DNA of 64,000 nucleotides from Adiantum capillus-veneris. Lineage: Eukaryota; Streptophyta; Polypodiopsida; Polypodiales; Pteridaceae. Below the pieces are notes generated by a model. The model worked only from the letters and a program-made list of their open reading frames with translations, had not been told where the DNA came from and did no database searches. The stretch spans positions 92,738,612 to 92,802,611 of the forward strand of contig CM043945.1 of assembly GCA_014529385.2 (NCBI GenBank), written 5' to 3'. Every line of letters begins with the position of its first letter. The stretch's first letter is position 1. Positions 43,195 through 53,170 of the stretch are shown in pieces. A program made the position numbers and the translations under genes.

Positions 43195-44445
43195 ATGTCT
43201 AGATATTTGTGTGGTCTAGACGAAGATGAAGAAGAAAAGATTCAAACACAAATAGAGAGTGGAATGATTGTTTTGTCTAAGGGTGCAAAGGACACACCAT
43301 GTGTAATGGACATGACTAATCGTATCAAGCAACTGAAACAAGATCGAATTATTCAAGATGAGTTGCTTAAGCAATTCAATTTGCTCAATGAGGAGAATCC
43401 ATGTGAAAATTGGGAGAAGCTTTCTACCACATACAACATTAATGATGTTGTTTACTCCCATTTCTTGACACTTTGTGATACTTGGCTGACATCACAACTA
43501 CAACGTGGTACAAAGAAGATTGATTTTTCTGAAGAGGCAAGAAAATATATCCAATGGACGATCAACATTGTGAAAGACAAAGCAGATTCAATTATAGATC
43601 TTCCATGGTCTATATATGTTGTCAGTCTTCAAATGAAGGGAAGATCTTACTTAGAGAGCCATCTAAACAACCCTATCCCTATAGGATTATGTATCTTGGA
43701 CAACACACGTGATGTGGAGAGCAATCTACAATGGTCAGCTGAAAGATTCAAAGATCTCATAGATAGAATTATGGCTATTGCAGGTGGGTCAATAGAACCA
43801 CAATGTGCGATCCTTTCTTTTTTGAATAATAAAGACTATGTGAAATTACATTTTGCTTTGCAAAGTATGACAAACATGGTCAAAATACAATTTGTTGGGG
43901 CATTGCACAATGTGAAGCATTTGGAATTTACTGGTGCTATAGAATTCTTCACCACACTTGCGTTCTTGAGCAAGGGAGATGCCTTTGAGGGACTTATTAG
44001 TTCTTCAAATCCAGGGACAGAATCCATAATACGAGATGCAGGACACCTTGATCTAGATTTTGGAAGTGTGAGTCAATTGTCAGATGTCAAGTTTCTACAA
44101 CTCAAGAAGGAGCTGACAATCAAGCAATGCATTCAAAAGTATTGCAAAGAATATTTAAAGCTTATTGACATGTTCAGTGATGGCTACATAACAGAGTTGG
44201 GACTCAAGCAGAATAGGGAAGTCTTATGCCTTGTGGACAATATTGACGACCAAAGAAAGCTTAAAACAAGACTTTTGAGCTTTGCAAATCAGCATGATGA
44301 TGTCAAAAAATGGGCAAAACTTCAAAGTGATCAATTAGATCAGCCCATTGATGACCAAGGAGTATTGAATACGATAGGAGCATCAACAAGTGAGACACCC
44401 ATATCAATTACAGACTTTTTGAACCTTGAAGCAAGTATGAGCTAA
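43195..44445 (+). CDS. Unrecognised protein, possibly methyltransferase-like
   Basis: 416 residues from MSRYLCGLDEDEEEK. The frame runs back to a splice acceptor (TTTGCAG at 43041-43047), giving 49 more codons (FLKMARIFDGASFITKQ), broken by one TAG at 43165-43167. A further upstream exon with donor GTAAG near 42977 is likely (about 42776-42976, frame uncertain). The segment IPIGLCILDNTRDV, then SAERFKDLIDRIMAIAGGS, AILSFLNNKDYVKL and EFFTTLAFLSKGD has the strand-helix rhythm of an amino-MTase fold, but LDNTRDV replaces any DPPY-type catalytic motif. I call that a weak inference; it could be a dead relative or something else. Neighbours are the SET gene 386 bp downstream and satellite upstream. 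Confidence 0.4.
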   Translation: MSRYLCGLDEDEEEKIQTQIESGMIVLSKGAKDTPCVMDMTNRIKQLKQDRIIQDELLKQFNLLNEENPCENWEKLSTTYNINDVVYSHFLTLCDTWLTSQLQRGTKKIDFSEEARKYIQWTINIVKDKADSIIDLPWSIYVVSLQMKGRSYLESHLNNPIPIGLCILDNTRDVESNLQWSAERFKDLIDRIMAIAGGSIEPQCAILSFLNNKDYVKLHFALQSMTNMVKIQFVGALHNVKHLEFTGAIEFFTTLAFLSKGDAFEGLISSSNPGTESIIRDAGHLDLDFGSVSQLSDVKFLQLKKELTIKQCIQKYCKEYLKLIDMFSDGYITELGLKQNREVLCLVDNIDDQRKLKTRLLSFANQHDDVKKWAKLQSDQLDQPIDDQGVLNTIGASTSETPISITDFLNLEASMS

Positions 44446-44820
44446 GCTTCTATACCCACTTGTCATGTAATTAAGCTTTTTATTTTGAAATAAGTTTGAT
44501 ATCGTTTTTTAAACATGTAATGATAGTTTCATCATGTATATTTTCAAGTATATTAATCATTGATTTAAGATCTTTGACTTTAATTTTGCTCAAAAGTATC
44601 ATGCAGTGAACCTTTTCTTAATAGTTTAAAATTGTAGAAAAGATAAATCAATACTTATTAACATATCTACTAAAAAATATTTTAATGTAAATTGGCATAC
44701 AAAAATTGATTCTTTACTATGTTGAATTGATAATTTATGACATAAAAAACTTAACTAAAACATATAGTCTACAACATTTGACATTTTTTAACCAAAATAT
44801 GTTATATATTTTTTTATTAC
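44446..44820. other. AT-rich spacer before the SET gene
   Basis: No ORF. It ends in a pyrimidine tract and TTTATTACAG, a good splice acceptor for the SET exon, so at least part is probably intron. Confidence 0.45.
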
Positions 44821-44830
44821 AGACTCAAAA

Positions 44831-45409
44831 ATGATAAGAGATATTAAAAGACAATGTCTTTCACATTATGTGTGGCATGATGATCCTCTTGGTATACAAA
44901 CTTTTCCCATTCCAAAGGATAAAGTCTTTGAGATAGGTGGTATTATCTTTGAAGTACGAGCTTCTAATACACAAGGAGTTGGTTATGGGCTTTTTGTGCA
45001 TACACATCTTCAAAAGGGTATGACTATTCTCCACTATGGCGGTGATAAGTATTTCCATGATACTTGGAACAAGTTGTGCAAGATATCTCCAAGGGCATCT
45101 AGGTACTCACTTCTGGAGGATCCAAATGTCAATTGTGTGGACGATGAGATATATATTGTTGGTGATGTAGAAGATGGAAATTTGGCAGGACATATAAATA
45201 GTACTCATGGTCTAAGTATGAGCCCAAATGTATGTTATACTCCCAATTTTCCACCTTGGCATAAAGCCATTACAACACAAATTAACTTGGATAAATGTGG
45301 CTATGTTTGTGTTGAAACCCTATGCCACATAGAAAGTGGTGAAGAGCTTCTTGTAGAATATGAATTTACCTGGCATCACTCAAATCTCATGATAAAGTCC
45401 CTTATATGA
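44831..45409 (+). CDS. SET-domain protein (lysine methyltransferase-like)
   Basis: 192 residues, intact. The SET fold spans about residues 39-178. Motif I is GVGYGLFVHTHLQKGMTIL, followed by HYGGDKY. The substrate/cofactor motif near residue 120 is NLAGHINSTHGLSMSPNV, where the usual N-H-S is I-N-S-T. The end motif is GEELLVEYEFTWH (E-E-L...Y). Known SET enzymes methylate protein lysines using AdoMet; the changed NHS motif leaves activity open. It lacks pre-SET and post-SET Cys clusters and is short, like minimal SET proteins. A splice acceptor sits at 44821-44822, so there may be an upstream exon. It is the only cargo-like ORF of the island without an obvious break. Confidence 0.7.
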   Translation: MIRDIKRQCLSHYVWHDDPLGIQTFPIPKDKVFEIGGIIFEVRASNTQGVGYGLFVHTHLQKGMTILHYGGDKYFHDTWNKLCKISPRASRYSLLEDPNVNCVDDEIYIVGDVEDGNLAGHINSTHGLSMSPNVCYTPNFPPWHKAITTQINLDKCGYVCVETLCHIESGEELLVEYEFTWHHSNLMIKSLI

Positions 45410-46121
45410 AAGTTATTGATAATCTATTTAAAACCGACTCATTACTGAGTATATATCATGATAAACACCGTGGGTTGTGATGGCATTGCCATGTTATGCA
45501 ATGAATACTTGATTTCATACAAAAATTTGTTCCTAAAGTGATATCCATAGAATTTCACAAGATTTTTGGAGCTTGCAAAATAATGCTCTATTTCAAAGTT
45601 CATGTATCATGTTAAACATAATCCATACAAGAATTTGTATTTCATTGTACATATTTTATCAGAGCTTAAACTTATGCATTAACAATTTATGCAGTAGTTT
45701 ATTTTGAATGCATTTTTTAAATTGTACCATTAATAATATCCCGATAGTGGATTTTGGATGTACCAAACCCATGTAAAACTTGTTTAGAATAGCTAAACGT
45801 TAAGTAAAGGATGCACTTTTCCATCCATACCTTGCTTAAAGTGTCTTGATGGTGGATTGAAAATTTTCTTGCTCCTCTCAAGAACTTTTTTAATTTGGAC
45901 AACTGGCGGATCAAGGATGCACCCATATTTACACAATGTTCTTTGAATGAAAAAGTACTAGTTTACAACCACCCTTCCACAACTTGTTTGGAATGTTTGC
46001 TTTAAGATGCTACCACCTTCTAAGACTTGTTTAGAATGGCCAAATGGTAATTCTAAGTTTCACTCATTTGTCTTTTGGTTACTTAGAAGTGTCAAGTTAT
46101 GGGTATACATTTCACCTCCCA
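45410..46121. other. No gene seen; strongly diverged cores
   Basis: AT-rich. From about 45720 there are decayed core copies on the plus strand, such as TTGGACAACTGGCGGATCAA and GAATGGCCAAATGGTAATTC. Confidence 0.5.
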
Positions 46122-46238
46122 TTTTTAGGATGGACTTTGAATCTTCATTGGTTCTACACACACAACCAGCGCAAACAATTTCATTATCAAGTACCATGTG
46201 CACTTTTTTTCCGAATTCAAAGTCCATCCTAAAAATGA
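46122..46238 (-). pseudogene. Fold-back copy of the TNP1-like first exon
   Basis: On the minus strand it encodes MDFEFGKKVHMVLDNEIVCAGCVCRTN, matching the start of the ORF at 16552 including the splice-acceptor AG. After about 95 bp the sequence turns into the reverse complement of its own start, so the segment is bounded by a ~22-bp inverted repeat (TTTTTAGGATGGACTTTGAA and its complement). Core array type II begins just beyond, as array type I does beyond the copy at 16.6 kb. Confidence 0.7.
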
Positions 46239-46249
46239 AAGAAGTGGTA

Positions 46250-47227
46250 GACCTTGTTCTTGAATGATCCTTTATGATTGAATGGAGCATAGCTTGGACA
46301 AGTGGTAGAAATTATGGTTCTCTATGCTTCAATAGAGCTTAGATTTAGTGGTGGACCTTGTGACTATCTATGCTAGAATGGAACTTTGCTTAGACACATG
46401 GTGCACCTTGTGGCTACCTATGGTGGAATGGAGCATAGCTTGAACAAGTGTTGGATTTAATGGCTCTCTATGCTTCAATAGAGCATAAATTGGACAAATG
46501 GTGGACCTTATGGTCCTCTATGCTTTAATGGACTATAGCTTAGACAAGACTCATTGGTGGACCTTATGGATCTCTGTCTTTCAATAGAGCAGAGATTGGA
46601 CACGTGGTGAACCTTGTATCTTTCTATGCTTGAATGGGTTAGTTCCTTGGACAAGTGGTGGATCTTATGGCTCTATACCCTTCAATAAAGCATAGACTAG
46701 ACAAGTGATGGACCTTGTGTTTTTCTATGCTTGAATCGTCTTAGCTTGGACAAGTGGTGGGTCATGTGGCTCTCTATGCTTGAATGGAGCATAGATTGGA
46801 CAAGTGGTGAACCTCATGACTCTCTATGCTTGAATAGAGTATAGAATGGGACCTTATGGTCCTCTATGCTTGAATCAAACATAGCTTGGACAAGTTGTGA
46901 ACCTTATGGCTCTCTATGTTTCAATAGGGCATATATTATACAAGTGGTGGATCTTATGGTCCTCTATAACTCAACAGATCTTGGCTTGAACAAGTGGAAT
47001 GGAAAGGTAGTGAATCTAGGATGCATTTTTTCTCTTACACCACCATGTTTAGAATGGTCTTGTGATGGATCTTTGATGCACCAAACCTTCCTTAATTTGT
47101 TTCAAAAGGGCAAGTACTAAATACAAGATGCAGTTTTCCTTCTCACACCTTGCTCAAAGTGGCTTGGTGGCGGATTAAGATTTCCCTTACTCTTCAACAA
47201 GAACTTGAACATAAAATGTCCAAGTGA
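46250..47227 (+). repeat. Core-motif tandem array, type II (right copy)
   Basis: Units such as AGCTTGGACAAGTGGTGGAC, TTATGGCTCTCTATGCTT and GAATGGAGCATAG, the same flavour as 20866-21995, plus strand. Degrades after 47030 into mixed cores. Confidence 0.8.
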
Positions 47228-47650
47228 TGCATCTAAGAAAAAATATGTGTTCTATAACTTTTTAGAATGGACAAGTGGTAGATCTAAAATGGAACAAAGC
47301 TTCTATAAGTTGTTAAAAATAGTCACTTACTATGGATCAAGGATGTGATAAGTGGTGAAAAATGTTTGTGGTGGATTTAGAATACACTCACTCTGACAAA
47401 ATCCATTAAGGTTGGCCAAGTGGTGGACCTTGGATGGATGGACAGTTCAACAACTATGATTGAATCTTTGATTGAGCTAGTATCTACTCTTCCATGATTT
47501 CTAGATTAGCCAAGTGGTGGATCTAAGATGAGTACTAGTCTTCCACAAATTTTTTTGATTCAATAAATAGGATGCACACCAACATTCAAAACTTCATTAG
47601 AACTACTTTGATTTTATTTAGAATGCATCCTTCATAGCACAAACTATATA
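47228..47650 (+). repeat. ~420-bp duplicated block, left copy
   Basis: From AAATATGTGTTCTATAAC to GCATCCTTCATAGCACAAA. Its copy is at 48368-48785. It contains several diverged cores, one of them TTGGCCAAGTGGTGGACC. Confidence 0.8.
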
Positions 47651-47659
47651 TAATGATAA

Positions 47660-48367
47660 GATGTCGGATCTAGGATCTAGGATCTAAATGGCCAAGTGGT
47701 GGATCTAGGATCTACTCATCCCACAAACATTGTGTACAATTACAAGTGTTATGATGGTCAAGTGTTGAATGCCCCTAACTTCAAAACATGGTTAAAATGG
47801 CCAAGTGGTGGATCTAGAAGACACCAACAATTGGATCCACAATTCAAGCTTTTGTTATAATGGCCAAGTGGTAGATCTTTGATGTATCTAGTTCCCAATT
47901 CTTAGTCTAAATGGCCAAGTGGTGGATCTAAGATCTACTCGTCCCACAAACATTGTGTAAAATTACAAGTGTTATGATGGCCAAGTGCTAAATGCACCTA
48001 ACTTTAAGACATGGTTAGAATGGCCAAGTGGTGGATCTAGGAGACACCAAAAATTAGATCCACAATTCAAGCCTTTGTTATAATGGCCAAGTGGTGGATC
48101 TAAAATCTACTCATCCCACAAACATTGTGTAAAATTACAATTGTTATGATGGCTAAGTGTTGATTGCACTTAACTTTAAGACATGGTTAGAATCGCCAAG
48201 TGGTGGATCTTTGATGCACCTACTTCTCAATTCTTAGTCTAAATGGCAAGTGGTGAATCTAGGATTTACTCATCCCATAAACATTGTGTGCAATCACAAG
48301 TGTTATGATGGCCAAGTGTTGATTGCACCTAACTTTAAGACATGGTTAGAATGGCCAAGTGGTGGAT
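47660..48367 (+). repeat. 223-bp satellite, third block (~3 units)
   Basis: Same subunits as at 22-25 kb (AGGAGACACCAAAAATTAG, TTTGATGCACCTACTTCTC, AAATCTACTCATCCCAC), plus orientation, with one incomplete unit. It lies exactly between the two copies of the ~420-bp block. Confidence 0.88.
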
Positions 48368-48785
48368 CTAAGAAACAATATGTGTTCTATAACTTTTTAG
48401 AGTGGACAATTGGTAGATCTAAAATGCAACAAAGCTTCTATAAGTTGTTTAAAATATTCATTTATTGTGGATCAAGGATGTGATAAGTGGCGAAAAATGT
48501 TTTAGGTGGATTTAGAATACACTCATTCTGACAGAATCCATTAAGGTTGGCCAAGTGGTGGACCTTGGATGGATGGACAGTTCAACAACTATGATTGAAT
48601 CTTTGATTGAGCTAGTATCTACTCTTCCATGATTTCTAGATTGGCCAAGTGGTGGATCTAAGATGAGTAGTAGTCTTCCACAACTTGTTTTGATTCAATA
48701 TATAGGATGCACACCACGATTCAAAACTTCATTAAAACAACTTTGATTTTATTTAGGATGCATCCTTCATTGCACAAATTGAGAA
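48368..48785 (+). repeat. ~420-bp duplicated block, right copy
   Basis: Matches 47228-47650 with scattered substitutions. Direct orientation. Confidence 0.8.
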
Positions 48786-48892
48786 AAAAGTGATGATTAT
48801 GTGGATGTCAATAATCATGTCAAAAAATCTTATTTGTTAATATGTCATTCTCTAGGAGGCTATTGTGTGATCTTTCATTGTTTTTTGCTTAG

Positions 48893-50071
48893 ATCCAAGG
48901 ATTGAGGGTGGGATAGATAAGGAATGCTTCAATCCAGCAGCAAATAATGAGAGCCTTCCACATGTATCCACAAAGGTCTCACTTGAAGAATCGAATCCAA
49001 TTATTGATACTCAAATGCAAATACCTAAGGCCTCTTTGCTACATCTTTCATCGAAGGAAGCCATGGGTGAAAACTTTCAATTTATAAAAGATGTGCAAGA
49101 GAGTGTTGTTGATGCAACTACTTTGTTTTCATCAAATCCCAACAAATCCATGTTGACAGTAATATTGGACTTGAATGGCCTACTATTGAAACGAAGTCAA
49201 CAACCATCATCTATTCATGAATCTATTCAATATGATTCACGAAGGCATATTGTGTTACGTCCAGGGTGCATCCACTTTTGAAAGACCATATTGAAGAGAT
49301 TCAATGTTGGGATTTGGTCAACGGCTAGAGAAGCTAATGTTTACCAGATGTTGAGAACACTTAAAAGCAATGCAGAGGAGATATTGCCATTTTTTGTAGT
49401 TTGGCCTCAAGAATCTTGCTATGTTCCCGAAGGCGTGCAATTTTTTAGACCACACAATCCTCAAGTTCCAGCTATGTTTAAGCCATTGGCAAAAATATCT
49501 GCATGCTTTGAATGTGATCCACGCAAAATAATTCTTGTGGATGACTATCCATACAAATGTTGTGTTTCACCTACAAATAATTGCATAGTTCCTTCAAAGT
49601 TTGATGAAGTTAATATGGTTGATAATGTTCTCATAGAAGAGTTGCTCCCATTCTTGTTGCAACTTGACAAGAGCAAAGACGTGCGTGAGTTTATTGACTC
49701 TAATCATTATGGAAAAGCCCCAATTTCCAATGAGAATGAATACAAAGGTCTCATGGACTATTGGAAAGGTCGAAACTCAAGATGGTCGCAAAAGGAGATA
49801 ACCACAAATAAGCTACCAATGTTTGAGAATCTAGGAGACCTTTTTGGCAAGCAGGAGGAGTCAACTAATCCAAGCAGGGGAAAAGGAGATTAGAAGGAAT
49901 GAAATAGTAGAAATAATGGCAAAAGAAAAAACCAATAGTGATATGATGAAGGGAGCACAATTGATATCCTTAGCAAGGAAGCTGGGTTGTGCCACACCAT
50001 CATTGAAGGCTGTAACAGCTAAGGCTTTTGTGAAGAAGCTACTAAATGAGCACAATCTTCTCAAACACTAA
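48893..50071 (+). pseudogene. FCP1/NIF-type HAD phosphatase-like protein 1
   Basis: The exon opens after TTTTTTGCTTAG (acceptor) with about 41 in-frame codons before the Met at 49015. HAD motif I is VILDLNGLLLKR: a plant FCP1-like variant in which the second Asp of DxD is Asn. After TGA at 49279-49281 the frame continues: FNVGIWSTAREANVY (motif II region) and KIILVDDYPYKCC (motif IV acids DD), then IVPSKF. This fits the plant family of FCP1-homology proteins related to CTD phosphatases. A second break near 49860 shifts into a Lys-rich end (MMKGAQLISLARKLG) finishing at 50071. The changed motif I makes catalysis doubtful. Acts, if at all, as a nuclear protein phosphatase-like factor (inference). 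Confidence 0.68.
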
Positions 50072-50620
50072 GGTACTACTCACTAGAAATCATGTTGAAT
50101 TTTCAATAATACTTTTGCAAATGAATTTGTATTTTGATTTAAAACACTCACTTCATCATGGTTTTCTTGCAGATTTCATCCAGATTATTCTTTAAAGGAG
50201 TATTTCATAGGAAATTTGGACCATTTCATTCAGATGAAAGAAGAAACCTCTAAGAACAGCTCGGGGTTACTTTGCAAAATTTTGTGTCTTTGCGATCTAA
50301 AAACAATTCACGCAAAGATTATTCTCTGTGTTTGAGTTTTTCTTGATATTGAACCATTGGTTTTTAGACCAGTTTTCACCTAATTGTACTTCACCATTGG
50401 TTTTTAGACCAATTGTATCAATTGACGTGGAGAGCTTTAAAGTTTACTTAGGTATTGACAAATTGCCCTACTTTTATAATCACATGGTTTTTTAGTATTG
50501 TGATACCAATTTAAGATTCTTTTGGATGTCTATAGTGATCAAATGTTGAATGCTAAAAGCATCATTTTGTTTTAAGGTTTAAAAATGAATAGCAACTAGA
50601 TATTTTGTGTTTCTTTTCAG
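50072..50620. other. Spacer between the two FCP1-like genes
   Basis: AT-rich, no ORF. Contains a short direct repeat (ACCATTGGTTTTTAGACCA near 50353 and 50391) and ends in TTTCTTTTCAG, a splice acceptor, so part may be intron. Confidence 0.5.
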
Positions 50621-51396
50621 AGCCAAAAGAAAGAAATATGTTGTTTTTAGATTGGGATAATTCATTTGAAAGAGAAAATTCTTATGTTCAACCTTTTATG
50701 GGGCCTCATCAAAGCCATCAACCACCCCCTACTCAGTTACTACTTACCTTGAAGCAACAACGGAAGGTTCTTATCTTAGATATAGAGGGTTTACTACTTC
50801 ATTCAGTTGAAATGCAACACGGTGATATTGTTCCATCATGAGCCAAGCACATGCGAATTGTGCTTGACAAAGATGAAGTTTATCATGTGGTGCACCGTGA
50901 TGTTGAAGCTTTCTTGGACCTTTGTTTTGATTATTTTGAACCTTGGATATGGAGTTGCTATAGCCTAACCAAAGCTCAACATAGACTTGAGATGTGCTTT
51001 CCTAGGTATTGTTCAAAGTTCAAGATGTTTTTGAGCAATAAGCATTGTCAAAATCCAAATATCATGATTGGATATAAAAGAGTTTATTATAATAATTTGA
51101 CTTCGGTTTGGGAGATGTTTGAGGATCTACATGCTAGCAACACATTTATTTTTTATAATACTCCATATAGAGTGATGTGGAATATGCCAAGAACTTATCT
51201 CATATTTCCAAAATTTTGGAGACAAACACCTGAACAATTTCAATACTTCTTAGAAGGCACAATAGCTCCATGGTTAGTGGGATGGTTGTGTGCAAGAAAC
51301 AAGAGGAATTATACTTCCAATACAATTGTGAACAAGGTAGAGGATCCTAAGACAACTTACGTCATGAATGTCTACTTGTCAAGAAGACAGTGTTGA
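50621..51396 (+). pseudogene. FCP1/NIF-type HAD phosphatase-like protein 2
   Basis: Exon after acceptor TTTTCAG. N-terminus MLFLDWDNSF; then a Pro/Gln-rich linker and KVLILDIEGLLLHS, a HAD motif I with Glu instead of the second Asp. TGA at 50839-50841 breaks the frame, which continues as VVHRDVEAFLDLCFDYF, EPWIWSCYSLTKAQ (motif II region) and NTFIFYNTPYRVMW. The last is the place of motif IV DDSPYK, here YNTPYR with both Asp lost. The end (QYFLEGTIAPWLVGW) matches the family's C-terminal helix. A paralogue of the gene at 48893, more degenerate at catalytic positions; if ever expressed, a likely pseudo-enzyme. Confidence 0.65.
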
Positions 51397-52480
51397 GAGG
51401 CAAGAATGTAGTGACAGAGATATCAATTGTACACAAACCCACATATCAATTAGAACTGGTTCATTGTAAATTGTTATTCAAGGTGAATATAAATTGTACA
51501 TTTATCTTTCATCCAACCATTTATCACGTTATTTTTTTCTACTTGAAGTGTACCCTATTGTAGGGGGACTTCTGTTCAATTTAATGTGTTTCACATGGAG
51601 TGCACCTTAACATTTGGGGGACTCTTATTAATGGAGTGCATCCTTCTTATGGGTGCTCTTTTCCTTCTTGCTTTGAGTAGAGAATTATCTATATTGTGCT
51701 CATATCGTGTGTAAATGGATCCACTGTAAATATTTAGACCTTGTTGTAACTTGGATGTTTCCACAAAGTTCACCCTAATGAAAGGGGACTTCTTTATTAA
51801 TGGAGTGAATTCTAATTTAAGGATACAAATTTTTATTTGTATTTTTAGTTTGGAATGTGATCACTATTTTTGTTTACAATGTATAAATGTATTTAGTCAA
51901 GAGAACTCTTTTTGCTTCAAGACACAAGTACAACATGAACAATGTCATTTTTTCTTCAAAACATGAGTATGACTTCTTATGCTGGGTCAATGGGTGGTAA
52001 ATATTATTTTGTACTTAATATAAGTTGTATCAATAGAAGACCTCTTTTTTTATACTCATTCAATAAAAGAATTATTCATTGAACAATGTTGTTGTCATAT
52101 TAGCATGGAGACTCATACAAGAATATGCCATGTTGTTGTGATATTGGCATGGGAATTCATATGCATGTGTTCATGCACAAATAAAAGAATTCTTATCTAA
52201 ATCAATCAATTTTGAAAAATATCATAACCCATTCATTTAGAACATAATATCAAAATCGCAACTCTTTATCATAAAATCCATTATTGACATTAGTTTAATT
52301 CTTCTTCCTTAAGACTTGTGTTTTCCAAATATATTTAATGATAAGAACAATGTAATAAACACAAGAGGTTTACCTTTATTATAGTTGCAGATAGATTGAA
52401 ATTTTCTTTATAGAAACTATTTTTTCTTGTAAATACACATAGAATAGCATTGATACAAGTAGCATGAAATTGATTAAATT
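51397..52480. other. No gene seen
   Basis: AT-rich. Short direct repeats: GGAGTGCA(C/T)C motifs near 51597 and 51635, and TGTTGTTGT(C/G)ATATT(A/G)GCATG near 52086 and 52131. Confidence 0.5.
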
Positions 52481-53170
52481 GTTTAGAATGGCCAAATGGT
52501 GGATTTAAAAACCCCTTTGTTATAAAATGTATAAAATTAGGATGACTTAACATAAGTGTAGCTGAATACCTAAATGTTTTATCGTCATGAACATGTTTGA
52601 AAGAATACATCTATGTGCATAAAGTGGCATATCACATGGTATTCTAGAATGTAATATATGTGATCTTGACACTTCTTGATGTATCTCAAGAAATATCCAA
52701 AAAAGCAAAGTGAAAGCGATATCTTAAATAAAATTCATTTTTTTGTTTGTTAATGGTCAAATTGGCATTTAGAACAACTTAGAAATATATATAGGTACTC
52801 GTTTTAACATATCACTTTGAGTGTAGCTTGGACAAGAAGTTGACTTTGTATTCCTCTATAGGTTAAGGGAACCTAGCTTGGACAAGTGGTGGGATTTATA
52901 TTCCTTCAAGGGAGCCTAGCTTAGATAAGTGCACCATGCAACCAACACTCTTATGATGCAACCAATCACATGATACATGTTTTATGTATGCTTCATGCCT
53001 CAAATGAAGAAATCCTAGATTAGTAGTGGAATTTTCTTGGATGAGGTTGAATGTCATAGAAAAGTAGGTTGTTTTCCTCAATTTGGGTCCTAGTTTGGAC
53101 AAGTGGTGGACCTTGAATAAGTTTAGGTACTCATCTTGAACTTAGCTTGGATAAGTGGTGGGCCTTGAAA
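52481..53170 (+). repeat. Last diverged core copies
   Basis: Scattered plus-strand cores: GAATGGCCAAATGGTGGATT (52486), GCTTGGACAAGTGGTGGGAT (about 52877), TTTGGACAAGTGGTGGACCT (about 53093) and GCTTGGATAAGTGGTGGGCC (about 53144). No regular period. This marks the right end of the core territory. Confidence 0.65.

Noticed and set aside
43165-50841. Premature stops as RNA-editing sites (U-to-C editing as in fern organelles)
   Set aside because: The stops could be undone by U-to-C changes, but such editing is known from organelle transcripts; these genes lie among nuclear retrotransposons, so C-to-T decay is simpler.
43195-51396. Endogenous giant-virus fragment (SET, NIF-type phosphatase and MTase genes occur in such viruses)
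   Set aside because: No capsid, packaging ATPase, polymerase or other hallmark gene; splice-site-like borders and plant-type DLNGLL motif favour plant or transposon origin.
16671-53170. Subterminal repeats of one CACTA element proven by inverted arrangement
   Set aside because: All cores face the same way at both sides, and no CACTA-type termini were found, so the claim is kept only as a hypothesis.
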